Below are positions 36,481-49,400 of a stretch of DNA of 64,000 nt, one piece after another; the first letter of the stretch is position 1; the number at the start of each line of letters is the position of its first letter. Origin of the DNA: Cryptomeria japonica. Lineage: Eukaryota; Streptophyta; Pinopsida; Cupressales; Cupressaceae. The position numbers and the translations under genes are program-made. The stretch lies in the NCBI RefSeq assembly GCF_030272615.1, contig NC_081406.1:478358900-478422899 (forward strand), in the 5' to 3' direction. A model generated the notes under the pieces. It was not told the origin of the DNA, made no database searches, and was given only the letters and a program-made list of their open reading frames with translations.

Positions 36481-36965
36481 AGTCAGGGGGTTGGAAAAAA
36501 CGACACCAAGAATGGGTCCCTGTTATTTTCTAAGTAGGGCCTCATTTTTGTTCGAGGACCTGAGGAAAAATAACGGGGCCCCATTATGCTTCGAGGTCCA
36601 GATCGAAACCAGAGCCCTCTTCTACGAGACTGTTTTTTTAAAAAATACCATGAAATCATTCTCACAATGTGACAAAGATGGAGAAGAGCTAGACATCCCC
36701 AAACCCTTCCATAGCCTCTACTAGCAAGATTTCAACTTCCCAGGTACACCATCCTCCATATTTTAGTCTTTGAAATCATTTTGAGTAAATTTTGGAGGGT
36801 TTTGTACATTTTTTTAGGGTTCTATATGTCTTTTTAGGGTTTTGTATGTTATAAAATTATAGTTAAGGGAGTAAAATTAGGGGGTAGACCTTATTGGGAA
36901 ATAATATTAATAGATACTAGCACAAGGGTAGAAGAAAGAATAGTCATATATGGAAGAGGGAGGAT
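36481..36965. other. Spacer between copia remnant and LTR element
   Basis: No gene recognised. TTTTAGGGTTTTGTATGT-like words repeat near 36790-36850. The target duplication of the next element follows at 36966-36970. Confidence 0.45.
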
Positions 36966-36970
36966 ATATG

Positions 36971-37876
36971 TGTTGGAATCAAGGATTACTGAGAGAGGGG
37001 CGGGGGGGGGGTGGGGGTGAATCAGTGATCTACAGGTAAATAAATTTTCTGACTTACTCTCAAACCACCGAAAGCATATGCAAGAAAGTAAAATGCAGAA
37101 ACACAAGATATTCAACCACAAAATCATAACACTAGGATTTTTACGTGGAAACCCAAATGGAAAAAACCACGGTGGGATTTGAACCCACAATATTATTCTA
37201 CTATGGCTAGTAGAAAAATAATATTGCACTAGCATTCAGACATATTGCCTAGAGCTCATTGCTCAATTACAATAAGGGCTACAACCTCGGAAGGCTCACT
37301 GCCTTACAAATCATTTACAATGATTGAACTCCAAAATAACATCAAACAAGCCTGACACTATATCTGCTCCGCACCTCTGCTATGTTTTTTGTTCAGTCAG
37401 CTACCGAATCAAGAATGTGCACATGAAACTGTGCCAAAAACGTTTCTCGGTCACTACTCGCTCATATCACACCATACCGCGCACCAAAAAGATCTTCTAC
37501 ATCAGTCTTATATATATCCACAATCACAAAATAAATAATTATCAAGTCGGCCCGTAATGTAACGTGTAATCATGAGTCGACTTGAACCAGATCACCAAAA
37601 ACATATGTGGATCATCCAAATGATGTTAAAATGATTTCTATATGTCGGCCCTATCATCCCATGCATGAATCTGACCACCACAATCACTGGGAAGCTTTTG
37701 GACCAAAACTGCTCTGCTTATCCTGAAATACCGGTTATCTGTCACCTGATCGCATTCACTTCCAGTTACCAAAATTCATAATTACCGGATAGGATTTTCA
37801 TGAGGAGTTGCCATCAATGACAACCCTAGACCATTATTTAAGCATCAGTATACATCAGATGCGTGTCAATTGCGAA
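36971..37876 (-). repeat. 3' LTR of the pol-less element
   Basis: Aligns with 58261-59228 from TGTTGGAATCAAGGAT through TTTACGTGGAAACCCAAATG to GTGTCAATTGC. Its inner edge is damaged: the last bases CAACA and the polypurine tract are replaced by two copies of a 36-bp unit (GAAAAATGACCCTTTGGAAT...) at about 37875-37946. Confidence 0.85.
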
Positions 37877-38122
37877 AAATGACCCTTTGGAATTGATGGC
37901 AACACTCATGAAAAATGACCCTTTGGAATTGATGGCAACACTCATGAAAAATGACTAAGTGTTGAAACAACCGAGATACTAGATCAAAATTTCTAAGGCT
38001 CCCCTTAGATCAAAAACTCAAAAGCTTGTCAAATTTTTCACTCCTACTCTCCCCCTTTGACAACAATGCCAAAGTTGGGGTGCTGCACAAAAACTTATAC
38101 ACAAGGATATGTACCAGATACA

Positions 38123-38466
38123 CTATACATACTTGAAGATATCAACAAAAAGAGTCTTCAAAAATCCCAAGTGGGTATCCCACCCAGTCTTCAAGTTATC
38201 CAAAACTGTGATGAATGCACTGAAAACATATGCATAAATCTCCACAACCTTCAATTCAGATAGAACAGGTTGAGTCGTTGTCTTCAAGCAATCAACTTTG
38301 TTGCTTAACATGGTGTCCATCTAGGGAGCAATAAGGTTTCAGAGTTCACCAACTCTCCTCAAAATTCTGTCTTTTTCTACATTAAGGCTCAAGATTTGAT
38401 CATTTAGAGCCATCACTTGTCCTTATATGTTGTTGGTAAGGGCTACATTAGAATCAAATGATTGTG
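38123..38466 (-). pseudogene. ORF2 C-terminal part, beyond the insertion (copy 2)
   Basis: The minus frame continues ORF2 of the pol-less element: FDSNVALTNNI, EKDRILRRVGEL and the end LFVDIFKYV with stop at 38123. Copy 1 has EKDRILGRVTEV and FFADIFKFL at the matching places (end 14595). If the 14.4-kb unit and one 4-bp duplication are left out, this frame is in register with the ORF2 frame ending at 52830. Confidence 0.7.
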
Positions 38467-38500
38467 GGGTAAACTCACAATAATGGTTCCCACTTTTGCC
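38467..38500 (+). repeat. Left terminal inverted repeat of the 14.4-kb unit
   Basis: 34 bp, GGGTAAACTCACAATAATGG followed by TTCCCACTTTTGCC. It matches the right end in reverse complement with one substitution and a 2-base A-run difference. Confidence 0.75.
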
Positions 38501-38544
38501 AACAAAGGAAATTGGCGGAGGTGGGGAAAAAAAATTAGGGGGGA

Positions 38545-38765
38545 GGGGGGGCATTCGAACGAATTGGGGGTGTTTGAGCGAACCACCCCCTAGGGTTCAA
38601 TTGAACCCTCCATTGGACATGGGTTTGATTTAACCCTAGACGGGTATGGGGGTTCGATCGAACCCATTTAAAAATGGCTATAAAAATAAAAAATGATAGT
38701 TAAACTGTCATTTTCAAGTTTGAAGTTTTCTGTATCCAGAGGGGGTTAGAGCGAACCCTATGTTA
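38545..38765. repeat. Left subterminal palindromic motif cluster
   Basis: Several variants of GGTTCGANCGAACC lie within about 200 bp: TTTGAGCGAACC, GGTTCAATTGAACC, the perfect 16-bp palindrome GGGTTCGATCGAACCC (38650-38665) and TTAGAGCGAACCC. Similar motifs occur at 51868-52022 near the other end. Such paired subterminal motifs often bind transposase. Confidence 0.7.
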
Positions 38766-38779
38766 GCATTATGTCACTG

Positions 38780-39399
38780 TGCCCTGTCGGCAGCAGCCAT
38801 CGCTTCTCACCTTTTAGCTTTCGACCTACATTATTTCAGGTGCACAAAATAACCTTTTTTTTGTTTAATAATGTTATTTATTTTTTATTTTTTATTAAAT
38901 TTATTTAAAAATTAATAAATAATTTATTTGTTAATTTGTTTTTTTAATTAAATAATTGTATATTTATTGTTTTTCAACATTTTAGAAACACGTTATCAAA
39001 AACTTAGAAAACATATCTATACTAAAATTTAAAACTTAGAAAAACGTTTGAAATTTTTTAAAAAAGCATTAGCAAAATTAAAACTTAGAAAAATGTTAGA
39101 AAACTTAATTTAATGTTTTGATTTAACGTCAATTTGTTTTTTAAATGAAATAACTCTATATGTATTTTTTTTTTCAACTTTTTAAAAAAATGTTATGAAA
39201 AACTTAGAAAACTAAGGTAGTAAATTAAAACTTAGAAAAGCGTTAAGAAAAACATTAGCAAAGTTAAAAATTAGAAAAATGTTACAAAACTAAATATAAT
39301 ATAGCAAAACGTTAGAAAAATTAAATAATAAATTTAAATTTTAAAAAATATTATAAAACTTAGATAACAAATTTAAACAAATTAGACAAAGTAAAACCT
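38780..39399. other. AT-rich spacer in the 14.4-kb unit
   Basis: Repeated AACTTAGAAAA(A/C)(A/G)TT words dominate 38990-39370. No coding signal. Confidence 0.5.
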
Positions 39400-41790
39400 C
39401 TATGACCCCTTTTCATATCCTATTACACACACAACATGACCCCTTGGGACCCTTAAGACCACATATGCCCCTGACGACACTTTATGTCCCCGTAGGACCA
39501 TATAGGATCACATAGTGGACCCTAAAGGATCATATGTGGTCCTAAGGGGTCACTCATGTGTTCTAACACATGCGTGACCCCTTAGGACCGCATATGACCC
39601 CTTATAAAATCCTAGTGTGTACGACATACCCCTTAGTCCATCACATAGTGTCATAAGGGGTCATATGTAGTCCTAAGGGGTCACACATGTGTTAACAAAT
39701 GTGTGACCCCTTAGGACCACACCTGACCCTTTATAACATCCTAGTGTGTATGACACACCCCTTAGAACCGCATATGACCCCTTATAAAATCCTACTGTGA
39801 ATGACATACCCCTTAGTCCATCACAAAGTGTCCTAAGGGGTCATATGTGGTCCTGAGGGGTCATATGTGGTCCTAAGGGGTCAACACACGCGTGACCTGT
39901 TAAGACCACATATGACCCCTTATAACATCCTATTTATACAACATGTACCCCTTAGGATCACATAGTGTCCTAGAAGGGGTCATATGTGGTCATAAGGGGT
40001 CACGCATGTATGTTCTAATACTATACATGCGTGACCCCTTAGGACCACATATGACCCCTTATAACATCATAGTGTGTACGACATGTACCCACATAGTGTC
40101 CTAAGGGGTCATATGTGGTCCTAAGGGGTCACACGTGTTCTAACACATGCGTGATCCCTTAGAACCGCATATGACCCCTTATAAAATCCTATACGACATA
40201 CAATCCATTAAGATCACATACATAGTGTCCTAAGGGGTTGAGTATGTGGTCCTAAGGGGTCACACATGTGTTAACATATACGTGACCCCAGAGGATCACA
40301 TATGACCCCTTATAACATCCTAGTGTATTAAATTCATGTACCCCTTAGGACCACATATGAGCCCATATAACATCCTAGTGTGTATGACATATGGTCCCTT
40401 AAGATCACATGTATAGTGTCCTAAGGGGTTGAATATGTGGTTCTAAGGGGTCACACATGTGTTCTAACACATGCATGACCCCTTAGGACCACATATGACC
40501 CCTTATAACATCCCAATGTACATACGACATACCCCTTAGAGGACCTCATATGTGATCCTAAGGGGCTGAATATGTGATCCTAAGGGGTCACACATGTGTT
40601 CTAACACATGCATGACCCCTTCGGACCACATATGACCCTTATAACATCCTAGTGTACATACGACATACCCCTTAGGACCACATATGACCCCTTATAGCAT
40701 CCTAGTGTGTACAACATGTACCCCTTAGGATCATATAGTGTCCTAAGGGGTCATATGTTGTCCTAAGGGGTCACACGTGTTCTAACACATGCGTGACCCC
40801 TTAGAACCGCATATGACCCCTTATAAAATCCTAGTGTGTACGACATACGGTCCCTTAAGATCACATATATTAGTGTCCTAAGGGGTCAAGAATATGTGGT
40901 CCTAAGGGGCCATGCATGTGTTCTAACACATGCGTGACCCCTTAGAACTGCATATGACCCATTATAAAATCCTAGTTTGTATGACATACAGTCCCTTAAG
41001 ATCACATACATAGTGTCCTAAGGGGTTGAATATGTGGTCCTTAAGGGTCACGCATGTGTTAACATGTGTGACCCCAGAGGACCACATATGACCCCTTATA
41101 ACATCCTAGTGTATACAATTCATGTACCCCTTAGGACACATGTCCTAAGGGGTCATATGTGGTCCTAAGGGGTCACACATGCGTGTTCTAACACATGTGT
41201 GGCCCCTTAGGACCACATATGACCCCTTATAACATCCTAGTGTGTACGACATATAGTCCCTTAAGATCACATGTACAGTGTCCTAAGGGGTTGAATATGT
41301 GGTCTTAAGGGGTCACACATGTGTTAACACATGCGTGATCCCTTAGGACCATATATGACTCCTTATATAACATCCTAGCACATACATACGACATACCCCT
41401 TAGGAACACATAGTGTCCTAAGGGGTCATATGTGGTCTTGAGGGGTCACACGTGTTCTAACACATGTGTGACCCCTTAGAACCACATATGACCCCTAATA
41501 AAATCCTAGTGTACACAACATTTTCCCCTTAGGATCACATGTAGTGTCCTTTAAGGGGTTGAATATGTGGTCATAAGGGGTCACACATGTGTTCTAACAC
41601 ACGTGTGACCCCTTAGGGCCACTTACATGACCCCTTATAACATCCTAGTGTATACAACATGTATCGCTTAGGATCAGATGTAGTGTCCCAAAGGGTTGAA
41701 TATGTGGTCATAAGGGGTCACGCATGTGTTATAACATGTATGCGTGACCCCTTAGGACCACTTATGACCCCTTATAACATCCTAGAATGT
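39400..41790. repeat. Long palindromic satellite-like array
   Basis: About 2.4 kb built from two opposed core words: TGACCCCTTAGGACCACATA and its reverse complement TATGTGGTCCTAAGGGGTCA. Linkers such as CTTATAACATCCTAGTGTGT and the small palindrome ACACATGTGT/ACACATGCG lie between. Roughly 15 units of 115-190 bp can be counted from successive GTGACCCCTTAGGACC words. Because the core occurs on both strands in each unit, nearly every unit can fold back on itself. No coding capacity. Confidence 0.9.
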
Positions 41791-42007
41791 TTATAATGTA
41801 CTCAGTTCAGACCCAATTTGACCACATACAAGTATCACATTGCACGATTTAGTCTTTTTCTCTAGATCAAGTCCCTTAATTTGAGCTCAACATGTGTTTG
41901 AATTAGTATATATACATACATCAGAGTATTACTCTTAAAAGAAAATCACTCTTAGTCTTTCGATCTCTCTTCCCTTAATTTTCTCAACATGCGTTTTAAT
42001 TTTTAAA

Positions 42008-42415
42008 CATTATGTTTTAATTGAGTACACATGTATATATCTTTAATGATCTCTCTCTCCCTCTCTCTAAAATTAATGTTATCTAGATCTCTCTGTCATG
42101 AAAATAATCTCCCTCTCTCTCTCTCATTAATGTTTTAATAATTTAAAATGTATGTATGCGATCTATATAGATAAATTTATATATGTTTTAATTTAGTATG
42201 TATGTATATATCTTTAATGATCTCTCCCTCCCTCTCTCTCTGAAATTAATGTTATCTCTCTCTCTCTCTGTCATGAAAATGATCTCCCTCTCTCTCATTA
42301 ATGTTTTAATAATTTAAAATGTATGTATGCGATCTATATAGATAAATTTATATATGTTTTAATTTAGTACATACATATATCTTTAATGATCTCTCTCTCT
42401 CTCTCTGAAATTAAT

Positions 42416-42456
<41 letters not shown>

Positions 42457-42560
42457 TGAAAATGATCTCCTTCTCTCTCTCATTAATGTTTTAATAATTT
42501 AAAATGTATGTATGCTATCTATATAGATAAATTTATATATTTTTTAATGATCTCCCTCTC
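42008..42560. repeat. Tandem repeat, period about 170 bp, with CT runs
   Basis: ATATCTTTAATGATCTCTC recurs at about 42037, 42208 and 42377, each followed by CT runs, ATTAATGTTATCT, TCATGAAAAT and GTATGTATGCGATCTATATAG. About three copies. Confidence 0.85.
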
Positions 42561-42809
42561 GCTCGAGCTTTAACATTATTTATTTAAAAATTTGAATAAT
42601 GCGAGAAGTTCGTGTGTGTATATATATATATATATATGAATTATGTGAGAGCTTCACATGTGTACATTTTAATTTTTAACGAGCTCAAGATTAACGATCT
42701 CTCTCTCTCTCTAGAATTTAATTGATTTTAATTTTTAATGTTTTAAATTTAATGCACTTCATGTGTGTGTGCTTATGTATTTATTGTAACTTTATGACCT
42801 ACCCAGATA

Positions 42810-44224
42810 GATGACATCCCAGGATCCGGGCCATGATCATGTACCTGATTAGGATCCACCTGCACAAGCTCCTGATCAAGAGCCACATGATCATATAGAT
42901 CCTCCATAGTAGGATCCCCCGTTGCCTGATATTGCTACCATCTTTCACTACAATGACCGTGAGTTACAGAGATTGAGGGTCATATTAGATGACCCATAGA
43001 TTGATGGCGTGTGCAAGAGTACACGTGAATCCATTTTTCGTAGTTTGCAAACATTGAGGGACTGCCTAGCTAGTCATACCTCATTTTCACCAGAGGTTAT
43101 AGCTGATATTTATAGATAGTTGAGGAGTGAGGTGAGGGGTTCTCATTCTTTTGCTAATGTGGTGAGGGTGGTCTCGAAGGAGATCATCAAGGAGAGATGT
43201 TTTCCACAGTATCAGGAGAAGAGTAAGGTGAGAGGATATCAGGTTATGAGATGTATTGATCTACAGGTTGCATCATTGATTTACCCATGCTTCTTAGCTG
43301 CCCATTGTCATTATCCTAATAATGACTAGATACCGTTATACTTTGCACAACAGGTATTTTCTGAGGTTCATTGTAAGATGAAACCCAACTACCTGGATAT
43401 TCCAACATATTATGGATAGGGGAGGGCAGGATTGCTGACATAAATGCATATCGTAGGTGTGATAGAGCTCCGCCTAGACACAGGGACCTTGTTGGCGAGA
43501 AATTTACAGCAATAGTCCCATACCTCGCCCCCATAGCGGATTACATTGTGATTTCTTCTCAGAGAGAAGCAATTGATAGGATTGGAGTGATTGCATCAAC
43601 AACAACCACCATATCATCTGACAGACTGGGTAGATATATGATGGTCCGACCACATTCAATATCATCCATAGATCATGCATCTTCTAGTCACAGGGTGACT
43701 TCAGATTTAGATGATCAGTATATTACTGTTGGCATCCCCTCGCCAGATGAGGTAGCGGCTATAGCAAGAGGTGGTAGACATGTACAGATGTCACAGTATT
43801 TAGCTGAGGACCTACTACATTCTTACCGTTTTATTTCATCTCAACTTGGGATACCGTTGGTTGATATTAGAGAGGAGATTCTTAGAGATGGGCAGGCTAT
43901 CGCTGCATCGACGCATACCCTGAGACAGTCACAACATTCTCATCACTCTACGCATGCTCTGTCACTGGCCCACCTACAGATCACTCTGTTGCTGCAAAGG
44001 AGGAGATACGAGTTGATCAGGTCCATATCACAGATGAGGACTTGGATTCATTTGAGGAGCAACTGCGAGGTTTGAGCCATACTGGGTTTATGGATATGCT
44101 ACTAGAGTCAAACACTTTATCTACGATACCTAGTCATCTAGTTAGCCCCTTACACTCCTCAGTCATACGTACAACCAGAGAGAGATATGCAGACACGAGT
44201 GATGTGGTTGATATGATCACATGA
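42810..44224 (+). pseudogene. Unrecognised plus-strand gene of the 14.4-kb unit (ORF1)
   Basis: A coding-like stretch runs from about 42810 in one frame to about 43430, shifts to a second frame (RDLVGEKFTAIVPYLAP, SSQREAIDRIGVIAS, EVAAIARGGRHVQMSQYLAE) and shifts again near 43950 (VHITDEDLDSFEEQLRGL) to a stop at 44222-44224. The start is rich in Asp-Pro (DQEPHDHIDPP). Nearly all stops in the first frame are TAG at places where Gln would fit. Possible short exons at about 44405-44486 and from 44650 (acceptor TTTTGCAG) may continue it. I do not recognise the family. Its place inside the unit, opposite the transposase gene, suggests a second transposon protein or captured cargo. The first codon is not identified. 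Confidence 0.5.
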
Positions 44225-44800
44225 CATGATTAGACTATACAGCCTACTCCTGTTACACAAGTATGTACATGTGCATTTATTTTTAAAAGATGTATATGTT
44301 GTAATGTGCTATTTTTATATATCATTTAATAAATAATAGAAGTTGACTTGTATCATTTAAATTGATCAAACTAATCCTAAAATAAATGTATGTATGTATA
44401 ACAGTCAGCTCATGTCACTCCTAGCTTGAGCTCTGAGTGTGTGCATAGGAGAGATTCTTTCGATGCTACACAGGCTGCTAGAGGACAAGTTAGTTATGTT
44501 TTTTTGTATATGTACATGTATGTATGTGCGTTGCAATTTATATTTTAATTTAAATTTAACTAGTTGGATTTGATTATATTTAAAAATATTCACATATGTA
44601 TATGTGTAGAGATCTATATTTAATATTTAAATAAATTCTACTTTTGCAGGGGTCTATTGGACATCCAAACTCTCACTAGGACTCTCCCTCAGAGGCTCGC
44701 TCTGTTCATGGCTGCCATGATGCTTGTTGATTTGCTGGACTTTATAGCTCATTTGTTTATCTTTTTATATATGTACATTTTAGACTTTCATATTATATAT
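44225..44800. other. Possible 3' exons of ORF1 and spacer
   Basis: A donor-like GTATGT at 44260, a short GC-richer block at about 44405-44486, and an acceptor TTTTGCAG before 44650 with a further GC-richer block to about 44740 look like decayed small exons. The rest is AT-rich. Confidence 0.3.
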
Positions 44801-45080
44801 TCATGCACATGAAGTTTACATTATACTTTATACAGTTTGTCTTTGATTAGATTATATATTTCATGCATGTATGTTAGATTATACTTTATACAGTTTGTGT
44901 TTGATCCTGGATTATATATATCATGCATGTATGGTTAGATTATACTTTATACAGTTTGTACATTTGATCCTGGATTATATATCACATCATTTGTATTCAG
45001 ATTATATATGATCATGCACATGTTAGATTACTTACACACTTTATATATATATATACAGTTTGTGTTTGATATATATACTT
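44801..45080. repeat. Tandem repeat, period about 60 bp
   Basis: About four copies of a unit containing TCATGCATGTATGTTAGATT, ATACTTTATACAGTTTGTGT and TTGATCCTGGATTATATA. Confidence 0.85.
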
Positions 45081-45570
45081 TAAATATTTATTTAACTTTG
45101 ATGTGTTTGATTATATGTAACATATTAGATCACATGTGTATGTATGCATGTTTGATTATTCTTTTAAATTATAAATTATATAAGATCATCTAGATTGAAT
45201 TGGTGTAAATGTTCAATTTAAAAAATTTTAAGAACTCTAAAACTTTAAAATTTATATATCTGTGATTGAATTTGTGTACATGTAGATAGATTAAAAAACG
45301 ATTGATATGCTTATTAAATTTTTTAATTTAACTACATGTAACATGTATATGTAGATATGCATTGGATTTAAATGAATTTTTGAACAATATATCCACTCCA
45401 CTGTGCAAGCCATGAACAATATAAAAATCACAAGTTTGTTCATATCAAATGAACAAACTCAAGTTAATGAACATATTCAATAATTTAAATTCTAGAAGTT
45501 TCATCTGGAACATGTTAAGTAGAAGTGAACATTCTAAAGTGTTAAAAATTAAAAATTCATACATGTAGGT
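45081..45570. other. AT-rich spacer, no gene seen
   Basis: No coding or structured signal beyond AT-rich words. Confidence 0.5.
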
Positions 45571-45645
45571 TCAAACACATGTACTTCTAGATGTACTAAA
45601 TAGTTCACACCACATCAAGTGGTTCAAACCGCTCTTTAATTATTA
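45571..45645 (-). pseudogene. Duplicated 3' end of the transposase-like gene
   Basis: This 75-bp stretch closely matches 46379-46452, which covers the last codons and stop of the transposase-like gene (EEQSEPLDVV and stop). The minus-strand reading here is KERFEPLDVV and stop. It is a relic of a second, otherwise lost or eroded copy of that final exon. Confidence 0.7.
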
Positions 45646-45712
45646 CACATATGTCCTAGAAATTAATATCAAATTTACACGTCCTAATTTAATATTCAAA
45701 TTTACACACATG

Positions 45713-46170
45713 TGTGACCCCCTTTCTTGACCTATTCAAATTTACACACACATGTCCTAATTTTATATCAAATTTCATACAAATGCATTTTTAATTAAAT
45801 AAATACATGTCCTAATTTACTTTACATACATGCTAAATTATTTTAACAACTTACAAATTATGCATACATGCATTTAGAATTAGATTCTATACATCCTAAT
45901 TGTACATGTGACCCCCTTAAGACCTATTCAAATTTACACACATACATCCTAATTTAATATCAAATTTCATACAAATGCATTTTGAAAATTAAATGAATAC
46001 ATACAACATCCTAATTTACTTAAAACATACGTGCTAAAATATTTTAACAACTTACAAATTATGCATGTGCATTTAGAATTAGATACATATATCCCAATCA
46101 AGTGCATACATCCCCTTAACAAATTTTCAACTCATCCACATGTCCCAATTTACTTTACATATGATGTGCA
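45713..46170. repeat. Tandem repeat, period about 195 bp, with CCCCTTAAGACCTATT core
   Basis: GTGACCCCC words at 45713 and 45908 begin copies that share GACCTATTCAAATTTACACA, ATCAAATTTCATACAAATGC, and AACAACTTACAAATTATGCA. A third, partial copy follows to about 46170. Confidence 0.85.
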
Positions 46171-46413
46171 CGTACTATTATTTAACATGTACATTAGTCA
46201 TACAACCCAGTTTAATATAATTGAAAATTTCATATTTAACTAAACAATATGGTCCACACAAGCCATATATATATATATATGTCATATATTAAATTCAAAC
46301 ACTTTAATGTATTTAATAATTTATCCAAGTTTCAAAACAAGTTAAGTTCTAATTTATCAAGTATTAATTCAATTCATGGGTTCAAACACATGTACTTTGG
46401 TTTATTAAATAGT

Positions 46414-49400
46414 TCATACCACATCAAGTGGTTCAGATTGCTCTTCAATAATACTTAATATTTTCTCATGATCTTCACTATCTAGTCTCCACTTTTGAGA
46501 CCACTCACGATGTGGAACTGTATGAAGAATTAGGCCAACACCAATGACCAAGTGGCTATATTGATATACCTTGTTGTCAATTTGGTATTCAGTGAAATGA
46601 ATCCCATGTTGAACAATTTTAACTTGTTTGAAATATGTCCCTTGCACTACAACTGAGCCTACATGTACATGTATATAAGAAATGATAAATTAAAAAATCT
46701 GCACGTAAGCTCTGTGTATGTATAAAAATTAAAACATGTGCATGTTTAAAATAATTTTATTTAAATTAATTTAAACGTTAAAATCAGTTCAAACCTGTGG
46801 GAAAGGACATTCCATTGCTCATTTCAGATTTTGTTAACTTCTTTCTCTCTTCTATGCAACACAATAAATAATAACTAACACCTTCTATATTTCCATCTTT
46901 TGCTATGATTGCAAAAATATCTTCTGCAATTTGAAACAAGTTAAATAAATTTAAAATGTATGTACTCAATTAAAAACTTATATAATTTATTTACATACAC
47001 AACATTTTTTAAAGGAAATATATATGTGTGTGTGTGTGTGTGTACACATATACCTTTTTTAATCAATCTTGAAATATGGTCATAATCAACAGAAATCAAA
47101 GGAATGTCTTCAAAGATTTCATCCTCATTTAAATCCTCATATGTGTCAGAAACATCTAGTGACACCAATTTCCATTCACTAACATATCCAAGCTCTTGGT
47201 TCTTGCAATCAACATAGTTTTCCAAAATGCAATCAGAACAGAAACATGAATAATCCCTAGTGTACAATGTCCATGGGCGATTATCTGCACTCATGACACA
47301 ATGCAAAGATCTTGTCCTCTCCACACTCTTGCATCCATGCATTGATCTTCTATCAACATCTGCAAAATGTACATGTGTACACGAACATACATATCAAGTT
47401 ATTTTAAAACATTTGAACTAGGAACATTTAAAAAAATAAAATAAAAACATTTTAAAACACTAAAAGAGAACACGTACTGGTTATCTCCCAAAACACTCTA
47501 TATGGAATGGGCTTGTATGTTCTCGATGATGATTCACCAGGATAATTAGGTTGCACAAAGTGTTTCTTACACCATTCAACAACATCATGTGCATCATCTA
47601 TATGATCTCCTGTATAATTTATTTGATGCTTTCTTAGAGCACGTTTGATACAAGCTCCTACACCATCATGTTCACCCTTTCCATGACCACTCTAAAAAGA
47701 ACTCCAAACATGTGGTATTTTGTCATTTTGATGATATCTACATAGTGCATAAAATGGCCTTGAATATTTGAATTGTGCCACACATCCATCAGACCAAACA
47801 AAATGTTTAACTATTGTTATGCTTCTTTCAAATATTCAAAAAACTTTTTCAAGCAATGTTGTACAAAAAGTGTGTCATGCTCCTTACCATCACTAATATA
47901 GAAGTGGTACTATTTCTTAATGACACAATTTTTAAATGTACTATCAACACCATTCAAATCCATTTGTGCATGTCGATAACACACATGCACCATAATAGTT
48001 ATTTGCTTTGAAAAGTAATACTCTGATTGAATCTCTTTTTGATGTGCAAAAGAGTAATTTTCTGTGAAGTCCACTATGGATAGAATAGTTCCAAGTGGGA
48101 AAGTGTCTCTTAATGTTTTAAATTGTTCTACTTGCCACTTGGCAAAAAAAACCATGGCATATGTATGGTTTTATCAACTTATGAAAATTTTCCATAAATG
48201 TTCCAATAGGTATCTCCTCTTCTACATAATCTAACTTTGTAGATTCCTTTCCAAATTTTGTTTCAAATTTTTTGTACTTGTAACTCTTGCAATTTACCAT
48301 CTTCCTCATGTCAGTATCTTCATCTCTCAAAGGCAATTTAGCCAACTCCCTGCATGTTCCACAAATTCCTTTTATGCAATTTATTTGACTAGTTGCATTA
48401 TCATCTGATTTATCACATAAGATGGATGCTATGAATTGACTTGCTTGTTTAGGAGGAGCTTTTTCATAACCATCACTATCTTCTCTAATCTTTCGAAACA
48501 CCTGATAGTATAGATCAAATTCAATGTGATAACGACAACAACAAGTTTCGAAGACTTTGTTTACCTTCACATAATATGACCTTAACCGTTCAAACATGGT
48601 TTGTCCAATCTTTATGTGATGGTCTGTTTTAGTAAACAACACATACAATTCATGTTTTGTTGTGTCTAACCAATGTTTTACATGGAGATCATAACGATCA
48701 GGGCCAAACCTTTGCTTGATAACATCTCTACTGTTTGATGAAGGATGAGTATTATCATTCCAAAAACTTGTCAACAAGTTCCTAACTACATCTTCAATTC
48801 TATCAAAACGAGGAGCTTTGCACATAATTGCCCAATTCCTTCTAAGGTAGTATCATCCAAACTCTTTCTCCTTTTCACATATTTTGATATTGTACTTCTA
48901 CTAAAACCAAACTCAAATGACAGTGAAGATATTTGTCTTTTTTGAGGCAATCTTTCATTTACTAAAGATGTCAACATCACTCTTCTTGAAATGGTCTTAT
49001 CTACTGTTCGAGATTTTTTACCAATGTTCACCAAATCTTTCTTAACATTATCAACAATAGATTTTTGTAGTTGAGAAGTTTTCCTCTTTTGACTTGTTGT
49101 ATCTATACCAACAATTTTAGTGGATCTATTAAGTCTTTACGAGTAAGTGCAATTGATAACAATTGAGATTTCTCTAGTGTAGTATCAAGATTGTTGAAAT
49201 GAGACATTAGTTCTTTTGTAATTTTATTCATTGACCTCCTTTTAGTATGTCTAGGTTCTTCACTGAGACGTTTCAACTCATCCACATCCATTTCAAGTAA
49301 ATGATCTAATTTTTTATAAGAAATATTTCTCTTCAACTGTTTAGCTAGATCCACAATATGCTCATCCATACCGATGGTAGGAGGTAAGGAGCCTGAACCC

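Noticed and set aside
39400-41790. CRISPR-like regular repeats
   Set aside because: Eukaryotic context, irregular spacing, and the repeated words themselves are opposed palindromes without unique spacers.
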